Notes: generated by a model not told the origin, from the sequence alone. A stretch of DNA of 64,000 nt from Allobranchiibius huperziae (GCF_013410455.1 NZ_JACCFW010000001.1:62001-126000), one strand, 5' to 3'; positions 1 through 8,824 are shown, numbered from the stretch's first letter. Program-made: numbers and translations.

Positions 1-2334
1 CACAGCTACGACGCGGGTGTCCCTTTCGGTGATCTGGCGACGATCCGGCGGGTGTCGGGGGTCGATCGGGTCGCGCCGGGCGTCGAGCGACCTGCCGCGC
101 TGGTCAACTCCCAAGGCACCAAGGTCGCGAGCGGCGGAGCGCCCAGCGTCGCGGACACCTGGACGGTGCCCGCCGACCGCATCGGCGACCCGACCCAGTT
201 CGAGTCCGGCGGGCCGCCGACTGCCTCGGGGGAGGCGGTGATCAACGCCGGGGCGGCGCGCAAGGGCGACATCAAGGTCGGCGACCGGGTGCGGATCGTG
301 CTGTCGAACCGGCCGGTGCTCACGCTGACGGTGTCGGGGATCTACCGCACCAAGACCGAGAGCGGCGGCTACATCGGGGTGCTCCTCAGCCCCGCTCAAG
401 CGGTCCAGGTGCTGTCGGACGGGCGCCACTACACCTCTGTGGACGTGTCGGCGAAGCCCGGCGTGAGCGAGGACGAGCTGACGTCGCGGATCGCCAAGAT
501 CCTCCCTTCCGGGCTCACCGTCGAGACCGGCACCAAGCTGCGGGACGACACGAACGCCCAGATCCAGACCGCGTTGTCGTTCGTCAACTACCTGCTGCTG
601 GCCTTCGGATTCATCGCCCTGATCGTCGGCACCTTCATCATCTACAACACCTTCTCGATGATCGTCGCCCAGCGGCTGCGCGAGCTCGCGCTACTGCGGG
701 CGGTCGGTGCGAGCCGCAAGCAGGTGCGCCGGTCGGTGCTGCTGGAGGCGTTGTTCACCGGAGTGATCGGCAGCGTGCTCGGCATCGTCGGCGGGGTGGG
801 TCTCGCGATCGGGTTGCGCGAGCTGCTGAACGCGTTCAACGTCGGCCTGCCGTCCGGCACCTTGCTGCTGCGACCGCGCACGCTCGTCGTGGCCCTGGTC
901 CTGGGTGTGGGGGTGACCCTCCTCTCGGCGTACATCCCCGCCCGACGCGCGTCGTCGATCGCCCCGGTCGAGGCGATGCGCGAGGAGTTCGCCATCCCGT
1001 CGGCCTCCAGCTCCACCCGGCGCACCATCCTCGGTCTCGCGCTGCTGGTCCTCGGTGTGGTCCTCACGGTGCTCGGAGCGACCTCGTCCTCCACGTCGCA
1101 CGGGTCCGCCCTGATCGGCGCCGGGTTGCTGGGAGTGGGAGGCGCAGCGCTGATGCTCTCGCCGGTGCTCGCGCGCATCGTCATCCCGCCGATCGGGTGG
1201 GTCGCCGGGCGCCCGTTCGGCCGGCCGGGCACCTTGGCACCTTCGAACGCGGTCCGCAACCCGCGGCGTACGGCGGCCACGGCCTTCGCGCTGACCCTCG
1301 GACTGCTCATCGTCAGCGGCATCTCGGTGATCGGTGCGTCCGCCAAGGGCAGCGTGAACCACCTCTTCGACAACAACGTGCGCGCCGACCTCGTGCTGAC
1401 CGCAGGCCAGCAGGGGACGGTGCCGCAGCCGGCGATCGACGCTGCGGCCAAGCAGGACGGCGTCGGTTCGATGACGCAGTTCCACCTCGCGTTCGGTCTC
1501 CTCGACGGAGCCGAGGAGACCGGGAGCGGCGTCGACGGACCACTCCCCGCGGTGCTGGCCCTGACACCGGTCTCGGGATCGATCTCGCCCACCGGCGACA
1601 ACCTGGTCGCCAGCGAGTCCAAGGCGCGTGAGCGCGGTTGGACCATCGGGTCGATGCACACGCTCACCCACCCGGGCGTCGGGTCGGTGCGGTTGAAGCT
1701 GGTCGGCATCTACCAGGACAGCCAGCTCGCCGGGGCGTGGCTGGTGAGCGGCGCGACGTACCGCAGCCTCACTCCGGCGAACGAGCGAGCGGCGGAGGTC
1801 GGCCTCATCCGGGTCGCGCCCGGGGCCGACCTGTCACAGGTGCAGGCGCGGGTGGAGAAGGCGACCAACCCGTACTACGTGGTCTCGGTCGACACCCGCA
1901 CCCAGTTCAAGGGACAGATCGCGGCACAGGTCAACACCCTGCTCGGGTTGCTCTACGCGCTGCTCGCATTGGCGATCGTCATCGCGATCCTGGGGATCAT
2001 CAACACCCTGGCGTTGTCGGTGGTCGAGCGACGGCGGGAGATCGGGATGATGCGCGCGGTCGGGATGATGCGGCGGCAGGTGCGTCGCACGATCTACCTC
2101 GAGTCGTTCCTGATCGCCGTGTTCGGTGCGCTGCTCGGGCTCGCGCTCGGCATCGTCTACGGCGTGCTCTTCACCAAGCTGCTCAAGGACCAGGGTCTCA
2201 ACGTGCTGGTCATTCCCTGGACCCAGGCGTTGGCCTTCCTCGTGGTCGCCGGGATCGTCGGCGTGCTGGCGGCGCTGTGGCCGGGGGTGCGCGCGGCGCG
2301 CACCCCACCGCTGGCGGCCATCGTCGACGCCTGA
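1..2334 (+). CDS. ABC transporter permease, FtsX/MacB type (5' end cut by window)
   Basis: The reading frame is open from the first base, so the N-terminus lies outside the window; 777 codons are seen. Two FtsX-type permease modules are visible. The first has a membrane segment followed by a cytoplasmic turn (ELALLRAVGASRKQV) and further helices; the second, near the C-terminus, repeats the pattern (REIGMMRAVGMMRRQVRRT). A large extracytoplasmic region lies between them. This two-module layout is usual for lipoprotein-release or peptide/drug ABC exporters that work with a separate ATPase. No ATPase is in the window; it is probably encoded just upstream. The substrate cannot be told from sequence. 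A long hairpin follows the stop codon. Confidence 0.9.
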   Translation, partial: HSYDAGVPFGDLATIRRVSGVDRVAPGVERPAALVNSQGTKVASGGAPSVADTWTVPADRIGDPTQFESGGPPTASGEAVINAGAARKGDIKVGDRVRIVLSNRPVLTLTVSGIYRTKTESGGYIGVLLSPAQAVQVLSDGRHYTSVDVSAKPGVSEDELTSRIAKILPSGLTVETGTKLRDDTNAQIQTALSFVNYLLLAFGFIALIVGTFIIYNTFSMIVAQRLRELALLRAVGASRKQVRRSVLLEALFTGVIGSVLGIVGGVGLAIGLRELLNAFNVGLPSGTLLLRPRTLVVALVLGVGVTLLSAYIPARRASSIAPVEAMREEFAIPSASSSTRRTILGLALLVLGVVLTVLGATSSSTSHGSALIGAGLLGVGGAALMLSPVLARIVIPPIGWVAGRPFGRPGTLAPSNAVRNPRRTAATAFALTLGLLIVSGISVIGASAKGSVNHLFDNNVRADLVLTAGQQGTVPQPAIDAAAKQDGVGSMTQFHLAFGLLDGAEETGSGVDGPLPAVLALTPVSGSISPTGDNLVASESKARERGWTIGSMHTLTHPGVGSVRLKLVGIYQDSQLAGAWLVSGATYRSLTPANERAAEVGLIRVAPGADLSQVQARVEKATNPYYVVSVDTRTQFKGQIAAQVNTLLGLLYALLALAIVIAILGIINTLALSVVERRREIGMMRAVGMMRRQVRRTIYLESFLIAVFGALLGLALGIVYGVLFTKLLKDQGLNVLVIPWTQALAFLVVAGIVGVLAALWPGVRAARTPPLAAIVDA

Positions 2335-2347
2335 GGGGTTCCGGCGC

Positions 2348-2401
2348 GCGCGAGTGGAGTCGCCGCGCGCCCTATGGAGCGCGCGGCGACTCCATTCGCG
2401 C
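2348..2401 (+). terminator. 23-bp hairpin after the FtsX gene
   Basis: Arms 2348-2370 and 2379-2401 pair over 23 bp with one G-T wobble around an 8-base loop. No T-tract follows. It ends 25 bases before the next start, so it probably ends or attenuates transcription from the permease gene. Confidence 0.7.
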
Positions 2402-2426
2402 ACGGTGGGTGCGTGCTCCTGTCAGG

Positions 2427-3146
2427 ATGAGCCGCGTGAGGACACCGCTGGACGAGCAGATGGCGCAGGCCGGTCGGTTCGCACCCTCGATCCGGATGTC
2501 CGGGCTGCTGCGGATGCTCGCCCTCGACATCGCCATCCCGGTCGGCGGCTACTACCTGGCCCGGGCTTTCGGCGCGGGGATGACCGCGGCGCTGCTCATC
2601 TCCACCGTCCTCGCGGGGCTCCGGCTGTGCTGGCTGATCTGGCGCCAGGGACGGGCCGACGCGTTCGCGATCTTCATGCTCTTCCTGTTCGCCGGCGGGC
2701 TCACGCTGTCGCTGATCACGGGCGACCCACGCTTCCTGCTCCTCAAGGGCGCCGCCCTCACCGTGCTGTCGGGTCTGGTCTTCCTCGGCTCGGTCGCGGT
2801 ACGTCGCCCGCTCACCTTCGCGGTCGCGGGGCGGCTCGCGGGGTCGGACGAGACGTCCGCCGCCGGGTTGAAACAGGGCTGGGCGACCTCGGCGCCGTTC
2901 CGGATGGGCTTCTACCTGATGGGCATCGTCTGGGGTGTCGGCCTGATCCTGTCGGGCACCGCGCAGATCGTCCTGATCTACACCCTCACTCTCGATCAGT
3001 CGGTGGCGGCGACCAACGTCGTGTCCCTGGTGTTCTTCGCGATCTGCATCGGCTGGAACGTCTGGTTCGTCGAGCGCTCCCGCAGGCTGTCGCGCGAGGC
3101 CTCGGATCCGCAGCCGCAGATCGCGTCCGCGCCGGCAAGCTCGTGA
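2427..3146 (+). CDS. Integral membrane protein, VC0807-like
   Basis: This encodes a 239-residue membrane protein with about six hydrophobic segments in two groups of three, separated by a charged stretch (GRLAGSDETSAAGLKQGW). The layout and length resemble the VC0807 family, whose function is unknown. The ATG at 2427 is preferred because upstream codons overlap the strong hairpin at 2348-2401. The Shine-Dalgarno sequence is weak (CAGGA, very close). The C-terminus is hydrophilic and cytoplasmic by the positive-inside rule. Nothing nearby indicates a role. Confidence 0.75.
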   Translation: MSRVRTPLDEQMAQAGRFAPSIRMSGLLRMLALDIAIPVGGYYLARAFGAGMTAALLISTVLAGLRLCWLIWRQGRADAFAIFMLFLFAGGLTLSLITGDPRFLLLKGAALTVLSGLVFLGSVAVRRPLTFAVAGRLAGSDETSAAGLKQGWATSAPFRMGFYLMGIVWGVGLILSGTAQIVLIYTLTLDQSVAATNVVSLVFFAICIGWNVWFVERSRRLSREASDPQPQIASAPASS

Positions 3147-3159
3147 GACGCGCGCGACC

Positions 3160-3221
3160 CTGACGGCGTTCGCATTGGTTGACGGCGTTCGAACACCGTC
3201 AACGGCCCGAAACGCCGTCAG
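3160..3221. terminator. Nested double hairpin between convergent genes
   Basis: Outer arms (3160-3170 and 3211-3221) pair over 11 bp and enclose a second hairpin (arms 3178-3185 and 3196-3203, plus a GTTCGAAC core). It lies between two converging stop codons and would serve both strands. Confidence 0.65.
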
Positions 3222-3244
3222 CGTGCAGTCGGGGCCGACGCAGG

Positions 3245-3994
3245 TCAGGGCGCCGGGTAGAACGTCTCCAGGACCAGCTCTTCGACCGTGACGTCGGCAG
3301 CCGTCTCCACCGTCGCGGCGACCGAGAAGAACGACGCCTCGCCGACATCGGTCCGCAGCCGCAGCGGGAGTACGACACCTGCCGCCGGTGCGCTCTCAAG
3401 GGTGCCACCGGGATAACCCAGCAACTCCTCCTCCAACGCTCGCAGCCGGTCGTCGTCGGTGCGCTCGATGCGCTGGCGCAGCTGGGTCATCAGGTGCCCG
3501 CGCCAGTGCCCGAGATTGACGATCCGCGGCGCCAGTCCGTCCGGGTGCAGGCTGAGGCGCAGCACGTTGACGGGCGGCTCGAGCAGATGGGCGGCGCACC
3601 CGGTCGTGAGGGCCAGCGTCGCGTCGTTCGCATCGAGCATGTCCCACCACCGGTCCATCACCAGCGCGGGATACGGATGCCCGGCCAGCACCGACCGCAG
3701 CGCGTCGGCGATGCGGGCGAGCTCCGGGGCGTCGAAGCCGTGCTGAGGGTAGGCCGGTGCATACCCGCCGGCGAGGAGCAGCTGGTTGCGCTCGCGGAGC
3801 GGGACCTGCAGGTGATCGGTCAGTCTCAGGATCATCTCGGGCGTCGGCCTGGCACGCCCGGTCTCGACGAAACTCAGGTGTCGGGTGGAGACCTGCGCCT
3901 GGATCGACAGGTCCAGTTGGCTGAGGCGGCGCCGCTCGCGCCATCCGCGAAGCAACTCGCCGACCGGCCGGGCGGGCAGTGCGGTGGTGGTCAC
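3245..3994 (-). CDS. XRE-family regulator with MLTR-like ligand-binding domain
   Basis: The 249-residue protein has an N-terminal helix-turn-helix (about residues 10-65, with LSQLDLSIQAQVSTRHLSFVE) and a C-terminal domain of the MmyB/MLTR type, a PAS-like fold that binds lipid-like ligands in characterised members. The usual landmark RWWDMLDAND is present near residue 115. It starts with GTG at 3994 and is divergent from a small NTF2-like gene. Two adjacent 17-bp palindromes in the 143-bp gap are likely its operator, which suggests autoregulation and control of the neighbour. The ligand is unknown. Confidence 0.88.
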   Translation of the reverse strand: MTTTALPARPVGELLRGWRERRRLSQLDLSIQAQVSTRHLSFVETGRARPTPEMILRLTDHLQVPLRERNQLLLAGGYAPAYPQHGFDAPELARIADALRSVLAGHPYPALVMDRWWDMLDANDATLALTTGCAAHLLEPPVNVLRLSLHPDGLAPRIVNLGHWRGHLMTQLRQRIERTDDDRLRALEEELLGYPGGTLESAPAAGVVLPLRLRTDVGEASFFSVAATVETAADVTVEELVLETFYPAP

Positions 3995-4029
3995 CGACGC
4001 GACGCTAGCCGAACGACATACCCCGGGCG

Positions 4030-4046
4030 ATTACCTCGCAGGTCAT
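4030..4046. promoter_or_regulatory. Operator candidate, site 1 of 2
   Basis: ATTACCTCGCAGGTCAT is an inverted repeat of the form ATTACCTnnnAGGTAAT with one mismatched pair. It is centred 25 bp from the second copy. It lies 36 bases upstream of the XRE/MLTR start and is most simply read as that regulator's binding site. Confidence 0.55.
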
Positions 4047-4054
4047 CGAATGGC

Positions 4055-4071
4055 ATTACCTGTGAGGGAAT
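4055..4071. promoter_or_regulatory. Operator candidate, site 2 of 2
   Basis: ATTACCTGTGAGGGAAT repeats the pattern of the site at 4030-4046 with one mismatched pair. It lies 66 bases before the NTF2-like start, so both divergent genes could be controlled by the pair. Confidence 0.55.
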
Positions 4072-4137
4072 CGCGCTCTCGCTCGCAGCGATTCAGGATC
4101 GTTCACGCCAACAACCGCATCGATGAAAGGCACTGCG

Positions 4138-4491
4138 ATGAACGACCTGATGACCACCTACCTCGCCTGCTGGAACGAGACGGACCCTGCGGCCCGGCGC
4201 ACACTGATCGACCAGCACTGGACCGAGCAGGCGAGCTACTCCGACCCGATGGCGCAGGTGCGCGGCCGCGACGCCGTGGACGCGACGATCGGCGCCGTCC
4301 AGGATCAGTTCCCCGGTTTCGTCTTCACGCCCGCCGGTCCGGTGGACGCCCATCACCGGCAGGCGCGTTTCACCTGGGGCCTCGGCCCGGCGGACGCCGA
4401 GCCGGTGATCGTCGGCTTCGACGTGGTCGTCACCGACGACGACGGTCGGATCGACAGCGTCCTCGGGTTCCTCGACAAGGTGCCTGCCTGA
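4138..4491 (+). CDS. NTF2-like / SnoaL-like small protein
   Basis: This 117-residue protein has the NTF2/SnoaL look: an N-terminal helix (MTTYLACWNETDPAARRTLIDQHW), the conserved YSDPMAQVRGRDAVDATI block, then alternating strands ending in DSVLGFLDKV. The fold forms a pocket used by small isomerases, cyclases and binding proteins; the ligand here is unknown. ATG 4138 is chosen over the ATG at 4123 because GAAAGG at 4124-4129 is a well-spaced ribosome site for 4138. Its divergent XRE/MLTR partner probably controls it. Confidence 0.82.
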   Translation: MNDLMTTYLACWNETDPAARRTLIDQHWTEQASYSDPMAQVRGRDAVDATIGAVQDQFPGFVFTPAGPVDAHHRQARFTWGLGPADAEPVIVGFDVVVTDDDGRIDSVLGFLDKVPA

Positions 4492-4509
4492 TCCCTGCTG
4501 CACGCTGTT

Positions 4510-4559
4510 CGGTTGTCCGCGGTTTCGTGGCACCCGCGCCACGAAACCGCGGACAACCG
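4510..4559 (+). terminator. Perfect 22-bp hairpin
   Basis: Arms 4510-4531 and 4538-4559 are perfectly complementary around a six-base loop. The hairpin begins 18 bases after the NTF2-like stop and lacks a T-tract. Confidence 0.7.
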
Positions 4560-4635
4560 CGCACGGCCACGACGGACGATGCAACACGCTACGGATGTAT
4601 CGGGCAGAAGCTAGAGATGCGCATACAGTCCGATC

Positions 4636-5835
4636 GTGGATCCGATACGCAACCCGTACGCGCCCGGCGCCGGCCAGCGACCGCCCGAACTCGCCGGCCG
4701 GGACGGCGAACTCGACACGTTCGCAGTGGTGCTGGAGCGCGTCGCCCGTGGGCGGCCGGAGCGCTCGATCGTGCTCACGGGCTTGCGCGGGGTCGGCAAG
4801 ACGGTGCTGCTCAACGCGTTGCGGTCCGCTGCCGTGCGCGCCAAGTGGGGGACCGGCAAGTGGGAGGCGCGGCCGGAGCAGCGACTGCGGCGCCCGATCA
4901 GCGCGGCACTGCACGTCGCGGTCCGCGAGCTCGGACACACCCAGGCCGATGACGTGCAGCAGGTGCTCGGTGTCATCAAGGCGTTCGCACAGCGGGACAC
5001 CCCTCCGGGCTCCAAGCTGCGCGAGAAGTGGAACCCCGGCATCGACGCGCCCGCGGTCTCCGGACGGGCCGACTCCGGCGACATCGAGATCGACCTGGTG
5101 GAGCTGCTCACCGACGTCGGCGGTCTCGCCGCGGACATCGGCCGAGGTATCGCGCTCTTCGTCGACGAGATGCAGGATCTGCACCCCGACGACGTGTCGG
5201 CGCTGTGCGCGGCCTGCCACGAGATCAGCCAGGCGGGTCTGCCCGTGATCGTTGTGGGCGCCGGACTTCCCCACCTGCCAACGGTGCTCAGCGCATCGAA
5301 GTCCTACTCCGAACGACTCTTCCGGTATGCGCGGATCGACCGTCTGCCGCGCGACGCCGCCGACCGCGCGCTGCAGTCGCCGGCGCAGGACGAGGACGCG
5401 GCGTTCGAGCAGGACGCCCTCGACGCGATGTATGCCGTGACCGGCGGATACCCCTACTTCATCCAGGCTTACGGCAAGGTCGCCTGGGACCTCGCGCCGC
5501 GCTCGCCGATCACGGTGGCGGACGTCGCGGTCGCAGCGCCGGAGGCGGATGCCGAGCTGGCGGTCGGCTTCTTCGGATCGCGTTACGAGAGAGCCACTCC
5601 CGGCGAGCGTGAGTATCTGCGGGGGATGGCGGACGCCGCCGCCGACCTCGCTGACGCCGACGAGGTGGAGTCGGTCACCACGGCCGCAGTGGCCGACGTC
5701 CTCGATCGAAAGCCGCAGTCGCTGTCACCTGCGCGGGACGCCCTCCTGAAGAAGGGCCTCATCTATTCCGGTGAGCGCGGCCGCATCGCCTTCACCGTGC
5801 CGCACTTCGGCCGCTACCTGCGCTCGCAGACCTGA
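4636..5835 (+). CDS. AAA-family ATP-binding protein
   Basis: This 399-residue protein starts with NPYAPGAGQRPPELAGRD, a hallmark of a widespread, uncharacterised bacterial AAA/STAND-like ATPase family. A Walker A motif (GLRGVGKT, about residues 49-56) and Walker B (ALFVDEMQDL, about 174-183) are clear. The C-terminal part ends in a winged-helix-like region (SPARDALLKKGLIYSGERGRIAFTV), which suggests DNA or protein binding. The start is a GTG without a strong ribosome site. It stands alone between two terminator hairpins. A regulatory or toxin-like role has been guessed for relatives; none is shown here. Confidence 0.8.
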   Translation: MDPIRNPYAPGAGQRPPELAGRDGELDTFAVVLERVARGRPERSIVLTGLRGVGKTVLLNALRSAAVRAKWGTGKWEARPEQRLRRPISAALHVAVRELGHTQADDVQQVLGVIKAFAQRDTPPGSKLREKWNPGIDAPAVSGRADSGDIEIDLVELLTDVGGLAADIGRGIALFVDEMQDLHPDDVSALCAACHEISQAGLPVIVVGAGLPHLPTVLSASKSYSERLFRYARIDRLPRDAADRALQSPAQDEDAAFEQDALDAMYAVTGGYPYFIQAYGKVAWDLAPRSPITVADVAVAAPEADAELAVGFFGSRYERATPGEREYLRGMADAAADLADADEVESVTTAAVADVLDRKPQSLSPARDALLKKGLIYSGERGRIAFTVPHFGRYLRSQT

Positions 5836-5870
5836 TCGATTCTCCCGGTGCCGCCGGTCCTGGAAGCGTC

Positions 5871-5905
5871 GGCATCCGGCCGAGACCTCGACTCGGCCGG
5901 ATGCC
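5871..5905. terminator. 14-bp hairpin between convergent genes
   Basis: Arms 5871-5884 and 5892-5905 pair perfectly around a seven-base loop, between the converging ATPase and lipoprotein genes. Confidence 0.65.
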
Positions 5906-5938
5906 GCGCGCACGTCTGAACGTCGCGTGCCCGGGATT

Positions 5939-6556
5939 TCAGCGCCCGTCGCACAGGTCGTAGGCCTCGGTGGTGTGCGCCAGTGCGGACTTGTAGGTCT
6001 CGCCCTTGCTCGGGAACCACCAGATGACGTGTCGGTACGCCGGGTGGCCGCCGCACGTGGTGAGGTCGTACGCGCGGATCTCGGCCGGCACCCGAATGCC
6101 CCCGGCGACCGGCTCATTCGCGGGCACGAAGAAGCCGAATCCGCGGCCGTCCGCGGTCGGACCGCCCCAGTTCGACCAGGTGAGGTCCTGGACCATGCCG
6201 GTGGGATCGCCTCCGTTGTCGATCACGTGCGGCCGGACGTCACCGAATCCGCGCGTGTTCGGGACTCCGGTCCCCCAGCCTTCCAGTCCCAGGGTGGGGA
6301 CGCCGGCGGACGAGGTCTGCGACCGTGTGGTCCCAGTGCCCGACGGGCGCGAGCTCGGCGAAGCCGCAACGGTGTTCGACTGCCCTGTGCTCGGCGCGGT
6401 GACCGTGGAGGTCGCAGTGACTGTGGTCGTGGTCGCCGGCGTGGACGCATACTTGGTGGCTGATCCGGCGCCCGCCCCGCCGGAATTGCAGCCGGCCGTA
6501 GCGGCCAGCACGAGTGCGCCGGCTGTGCCGACGAAGAGCTTGCGAAGGTTGTTCAT
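5939..6556 (-). CDS. Putative lipoprotein with Thr/Ser-rich linker
   Basis: The 205-residue product has a type II signal peptide with a lipobox ending at Cys23 (LAATAGC). A Thr/Ser-rich linker (about residues 35-85, with repeated TTTTVT/STVTAP) follows, then a globular domain with two cysteines (TTCGGH and YDLCDGR) that may form a disulphide. The product should be anchored on the outer face of the membrane. I do not recognise the C-terminal domain. The linker resembles the tail of the membrane protein at 8363-8824. Confidence 0.75.
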   Translation of the reverse strand: MNNLRKLFVGTAGALVLAATAGCNSGGAGAGSATKYASTPATTTTVTATSTVTAPSTGQSNTVAASPSSRPSGTGTTRSQTSSAGVPTLGLEGWGTGVPNTRGFGDVRPHVIDNGGDPTGMVQDLTWSNWGGPTADGRGFGFFVPANEPVAGGIRVPAEIRAYDLTTCGGHPAYRHVIWWFPSKGETYKSALAHTTEAYDLCDGR

Positions 6557-6788
6557 GGTTCCCCCTGTGTCAGCGACGATGTGTCGTGACTCTCAGACGC
6601 CGGGCCCGTCAGTTCGGTTGGCTACGTATCGATCCGGTCCGCTACAGGTCCGACCGTGCAGGAGAGCCTGGAGGGCCCATGGGGGAGTGGCTCGGGCAGC
6701 CGTCGGCGTTTCGGGTGGCGCCGGGGTGGAGTGCAGTGCTGCCGGATCATGGAGGGAAGTGGCCTGGCGATAGATCTGCCGCTTGGTC
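6557..6788. other. Intergenic stretch, nothing recognised
   Basis: These 232 bases separate two minus-strand genes. They must hold the lipoprotein promoter, but I found no clear -35/-10 pair, no convincing terminator hairpin for the methyltransferase side, and no frame with good coding character. Confidence 0.4.
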
Positions 6789-7484
6789 TCAGCGCGGGAG
6801 GTGAGCGGACACCCAGCACTGGTCGTGGGTGAGGACGCGGTCGAAGACGAGCCCGGCGTCGCGCAGCACCGCCGCGAGCTGCGTGTCATCGAGGACTCGT
6901 GCGGTGAAGTCCTGTTCTTCCACGAGCTCCCCCAGCGTGTGCACCAACGTCGCTGATACGAGCCCGTCCCCATGGCGGACGACGTCCTTCAGCTCCAGGG
7001 CGACAGGGCCGTCGTTCCACACCGAGGGGGTCACGGCCTCGGCCCAACCCGGAGCGTGCCGCTGCAGCACGAGGGTGGCGTCGGGCGTCATGTGCCGTAC
7101 GGCGGCCCGCAGGAACCGCGACCGTTGCGCCGGGTCGAAGGTGTTGATCAGCACGCCTGCCAGGACGACCCCGTCGAAGCGCTCGGGGAGCTGCAGCGTC
7201 TCGATGGTGCTGTGGACCGGTTCAGCCGCCTGCAGATACGCGAGCATGCCCGGAGAGTCATCGACCGCGACAACCCGGTGCCCCAACGCAACCAGCGGAT
7301 CCGCGATGCGCCCGGGCCCGCATCCCAGGTCGAGGACCGCCGCGCCGGCCGGAAGGGCGGCGTGGACGATGTCCGCTTCACCGTGCGGCGGGAGTGCCGC
7401 GTAGATCTCGACCGGACAACCGTCTGAGGTGATCGTGCCGCTGCCTCGACCCGCGGGGCGTCCCGGTCGACGTTCGCTGTCCAT
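6789..7484 (-). CDS. Class I SAM-dependent methyltransferase
   Basis: The 231-residue protein has motif I (VLDLGCGPGRI, about residues 47-57), an acidic residue ending strand 2 (VVAVDDSPGML) and the downstream FDGVVLAGVLINTF strand of a Rossmann-fold methyltransferase. ATG 7484 is chosen because the family begins shortly before the SIYAALP-type segment (EIYAALPPHGEADIVH) and because earlier in-frame starts would run into the divergent promoter. The substrate is unknown. It is divergent from a metallophosphoesterase. Confidence 0.82.
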   Translation of the reverse strand: MDSERRPGRPAGRGSGTITSDGCPVEIYAALPPHGEADIVHAALPAGAAVLDLGCGPGRIADPLVALGHRVVAVDDSPGMLAYLQAAEPVHSTIETLQLPERFDGVVLAGVLINTFDPAQRSRFLRAAVRHMTPDATLVLQRHAPGWAEAVTPSVWNDGPVALELKDVVRHGDGLVSATLVHTLGELVEEQDFTARVLDDTQLAAVLRDAGLVFDRVLTHDQCWVSAHLPR

Positions 7485-7605
7485 GCCGCAGCGTAGATCG
7501 CACGGCTGGGCAGGGCGCCCGATCACCACGTCGCGCTCGCGGACCCCTGGCGTTCGGCGCCGCTCGTCAGACATCGTCCGAACGTCTCGTGGAACAGTGA
7601 CGTTC

Positions 7606-8307
7606 ATGGCGCGTCTGTTGCATCTGTCCGACACCCATCTGCTCGGGCCGGGGTCGACATCGCCGCATCCGGACATCGATCCGGAGGATCGGCTGATCGC
7701 GGTGCTCTCAGCGGCAACCGCCGAAGGGCCGTTCGACGCGGTCGTGGTGACCGGCGATATCTCCGATGACGGCTCCGGTGACGCGGTCCGACGTGTTCAC
7801 GACCTCGTGCGTCCGCTCGCGCCGATCGTGGTGGCCGTGCCCGGCAACCACGACGACACCGACGTCGTCGCGCAGGTGTTCGGCACTGCGCTCGTGCGGG
7901 TCGGTGCGTGGACGATCCGCGGCGCAGCGACCAACGTGCCCGGCGAGGTGGCCGGTCGAGCAGACCCGGTGCTGGACCTGTTGGGCGAGTGCGACGGCCC
8001 GACGGTCGTGCTGATGCACCACCCGGTGCGGTCGCGCAGCGCGCATCCCTGGTTCACGCTGCGCGGTGCCGCCGCGCTGGAGCAACGGCTGCGCGACCAC
8101 CGAACACCGATGATCCTGCTCAGCGGACACCTGCACCAGCCCTACGAAGACACCGTCGGCGGCGTGCGTTTGTACGGCGCGCCCGCGACCTTCTACGGGA
8201 TCGCGCACGACGGAGAGGAGTGGACACCGCACGGCGCTCCGACGGGTGCTCTGATCGTCGACCTCGGTGAGGACGGAACGAGTTCGGCGCGGCTCATCGA
8301 CGCCTGA
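7606..8307 (+). CDS. Metallophosphoesterase, calcineurin-like
   Basis: This 233-residue protein carries the ordered metal-binding motifs of the class: DTHLL near residue 9, GDISDDG near 50, GNHDD near 80, the MHHP histidines near 135 and GHLH near 170. The size and motifs resemble the CpdA/Icc-like group that hydrolyses cyclic nucleotides, but that specificity is not proved by sequence. If it were a cAMP phosphodiesterase it would fit the CRP-like sites elsewhere in the window. ATG 7606 is the first good start. Confidence 0.85.
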   Translation: MARLLHLSDTHLLGPGSTSPHPDIDPEDRLIAVLSAATAEGPFDAVVVTGDISDDGSGDAVRRVHDLVRPLAPIVVAVPGNHDDTDVVAQVFGTALVRVGAWTIRGAATNVPGEVAGRADPVLDLLGECDGPTVVLMHHPVRSRSAHPWFTLRGAAALEQRLRDHRTPMILLSGHLHQPYEDTVGGVRLYGAPATFYGIAHDGEEWTPHGAPTGALIVDLGEDGTSSARLIDA

Positions 8308-8362
8308 CGATCGAGCACCGTGCGGTCCGTGCGCAGACAGGCGGACGTGTCATCGTGGGGCG

Positions 8363-8824
8363 ATGAGCAACGGCTATGGCCCTGGCGACGGATACGACGA
8401 CCGTGATCCGGACCGCACCCAGCGTCTGCCGCAGGGTCGCCCGGACTACCGCGGCACCCCGGATCCGGTGTACGCGCAAGGTCCCGGTGAGCCACCGCGC
8501 GCCCCTCGCGGTGAGTACCCGCCGACGAGCCCCGGTCGCTCCGGTATCAGTGGGGGCGTCCTCACCTCGGCGATCGCGCTGGCACTGGTGGTCGGCGGTG
8601 TCGTGGGTTTCCTCCTGCACTCGGCGACCTCGTCCAGCGGCGGCTCGAACCCGGCGACGACCACGACCGTCACCAGCCAGGGCAGCGCGTCCACGGTGAC
8701 GGGATCGGGATCGACGTCCACCACGACGGTGACCGGGTCGCCGTCGACGACCACCGAGACGTCGACCACCACCACGACCAGCACTGCGACGACGACGGTC
8801 ACGGCGCCCGCTCCGACGCCCTGA
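8363..8824 (+). CDS. Single-span membrane protein with Thr/Ser-rich outer tail
   Basis: The 153-residue protein has a hydrophilic, Pro/Gly/Arg-rich N-terminal half, one membrane segment (about residues 70-90, ALALVVGGVVGFLL) and a C-terminal tail made almost only of Thr, Ser, Gly, Val and Pro. The tail should lie outside the membrane and is a plausible target for O-mannosylation. There is no catalytic domain. No family is recognised; such low-complexity tails make homology hard to judge. Confidence 0.65.
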   Translation: MSNGYGPGDGYDDRDPDRTQRLPQGRPDYRGTPDPVYAQGPGEPPRAPRGEYPPTSPGRSGISGGVLTSAIALALVVGGVVGFLLHSATSSSGGSNPATTTTVTSQGSASTVTGSGSTSTTTVTGSPSTTTETSTTTTTSTATTTVTAPAPTP

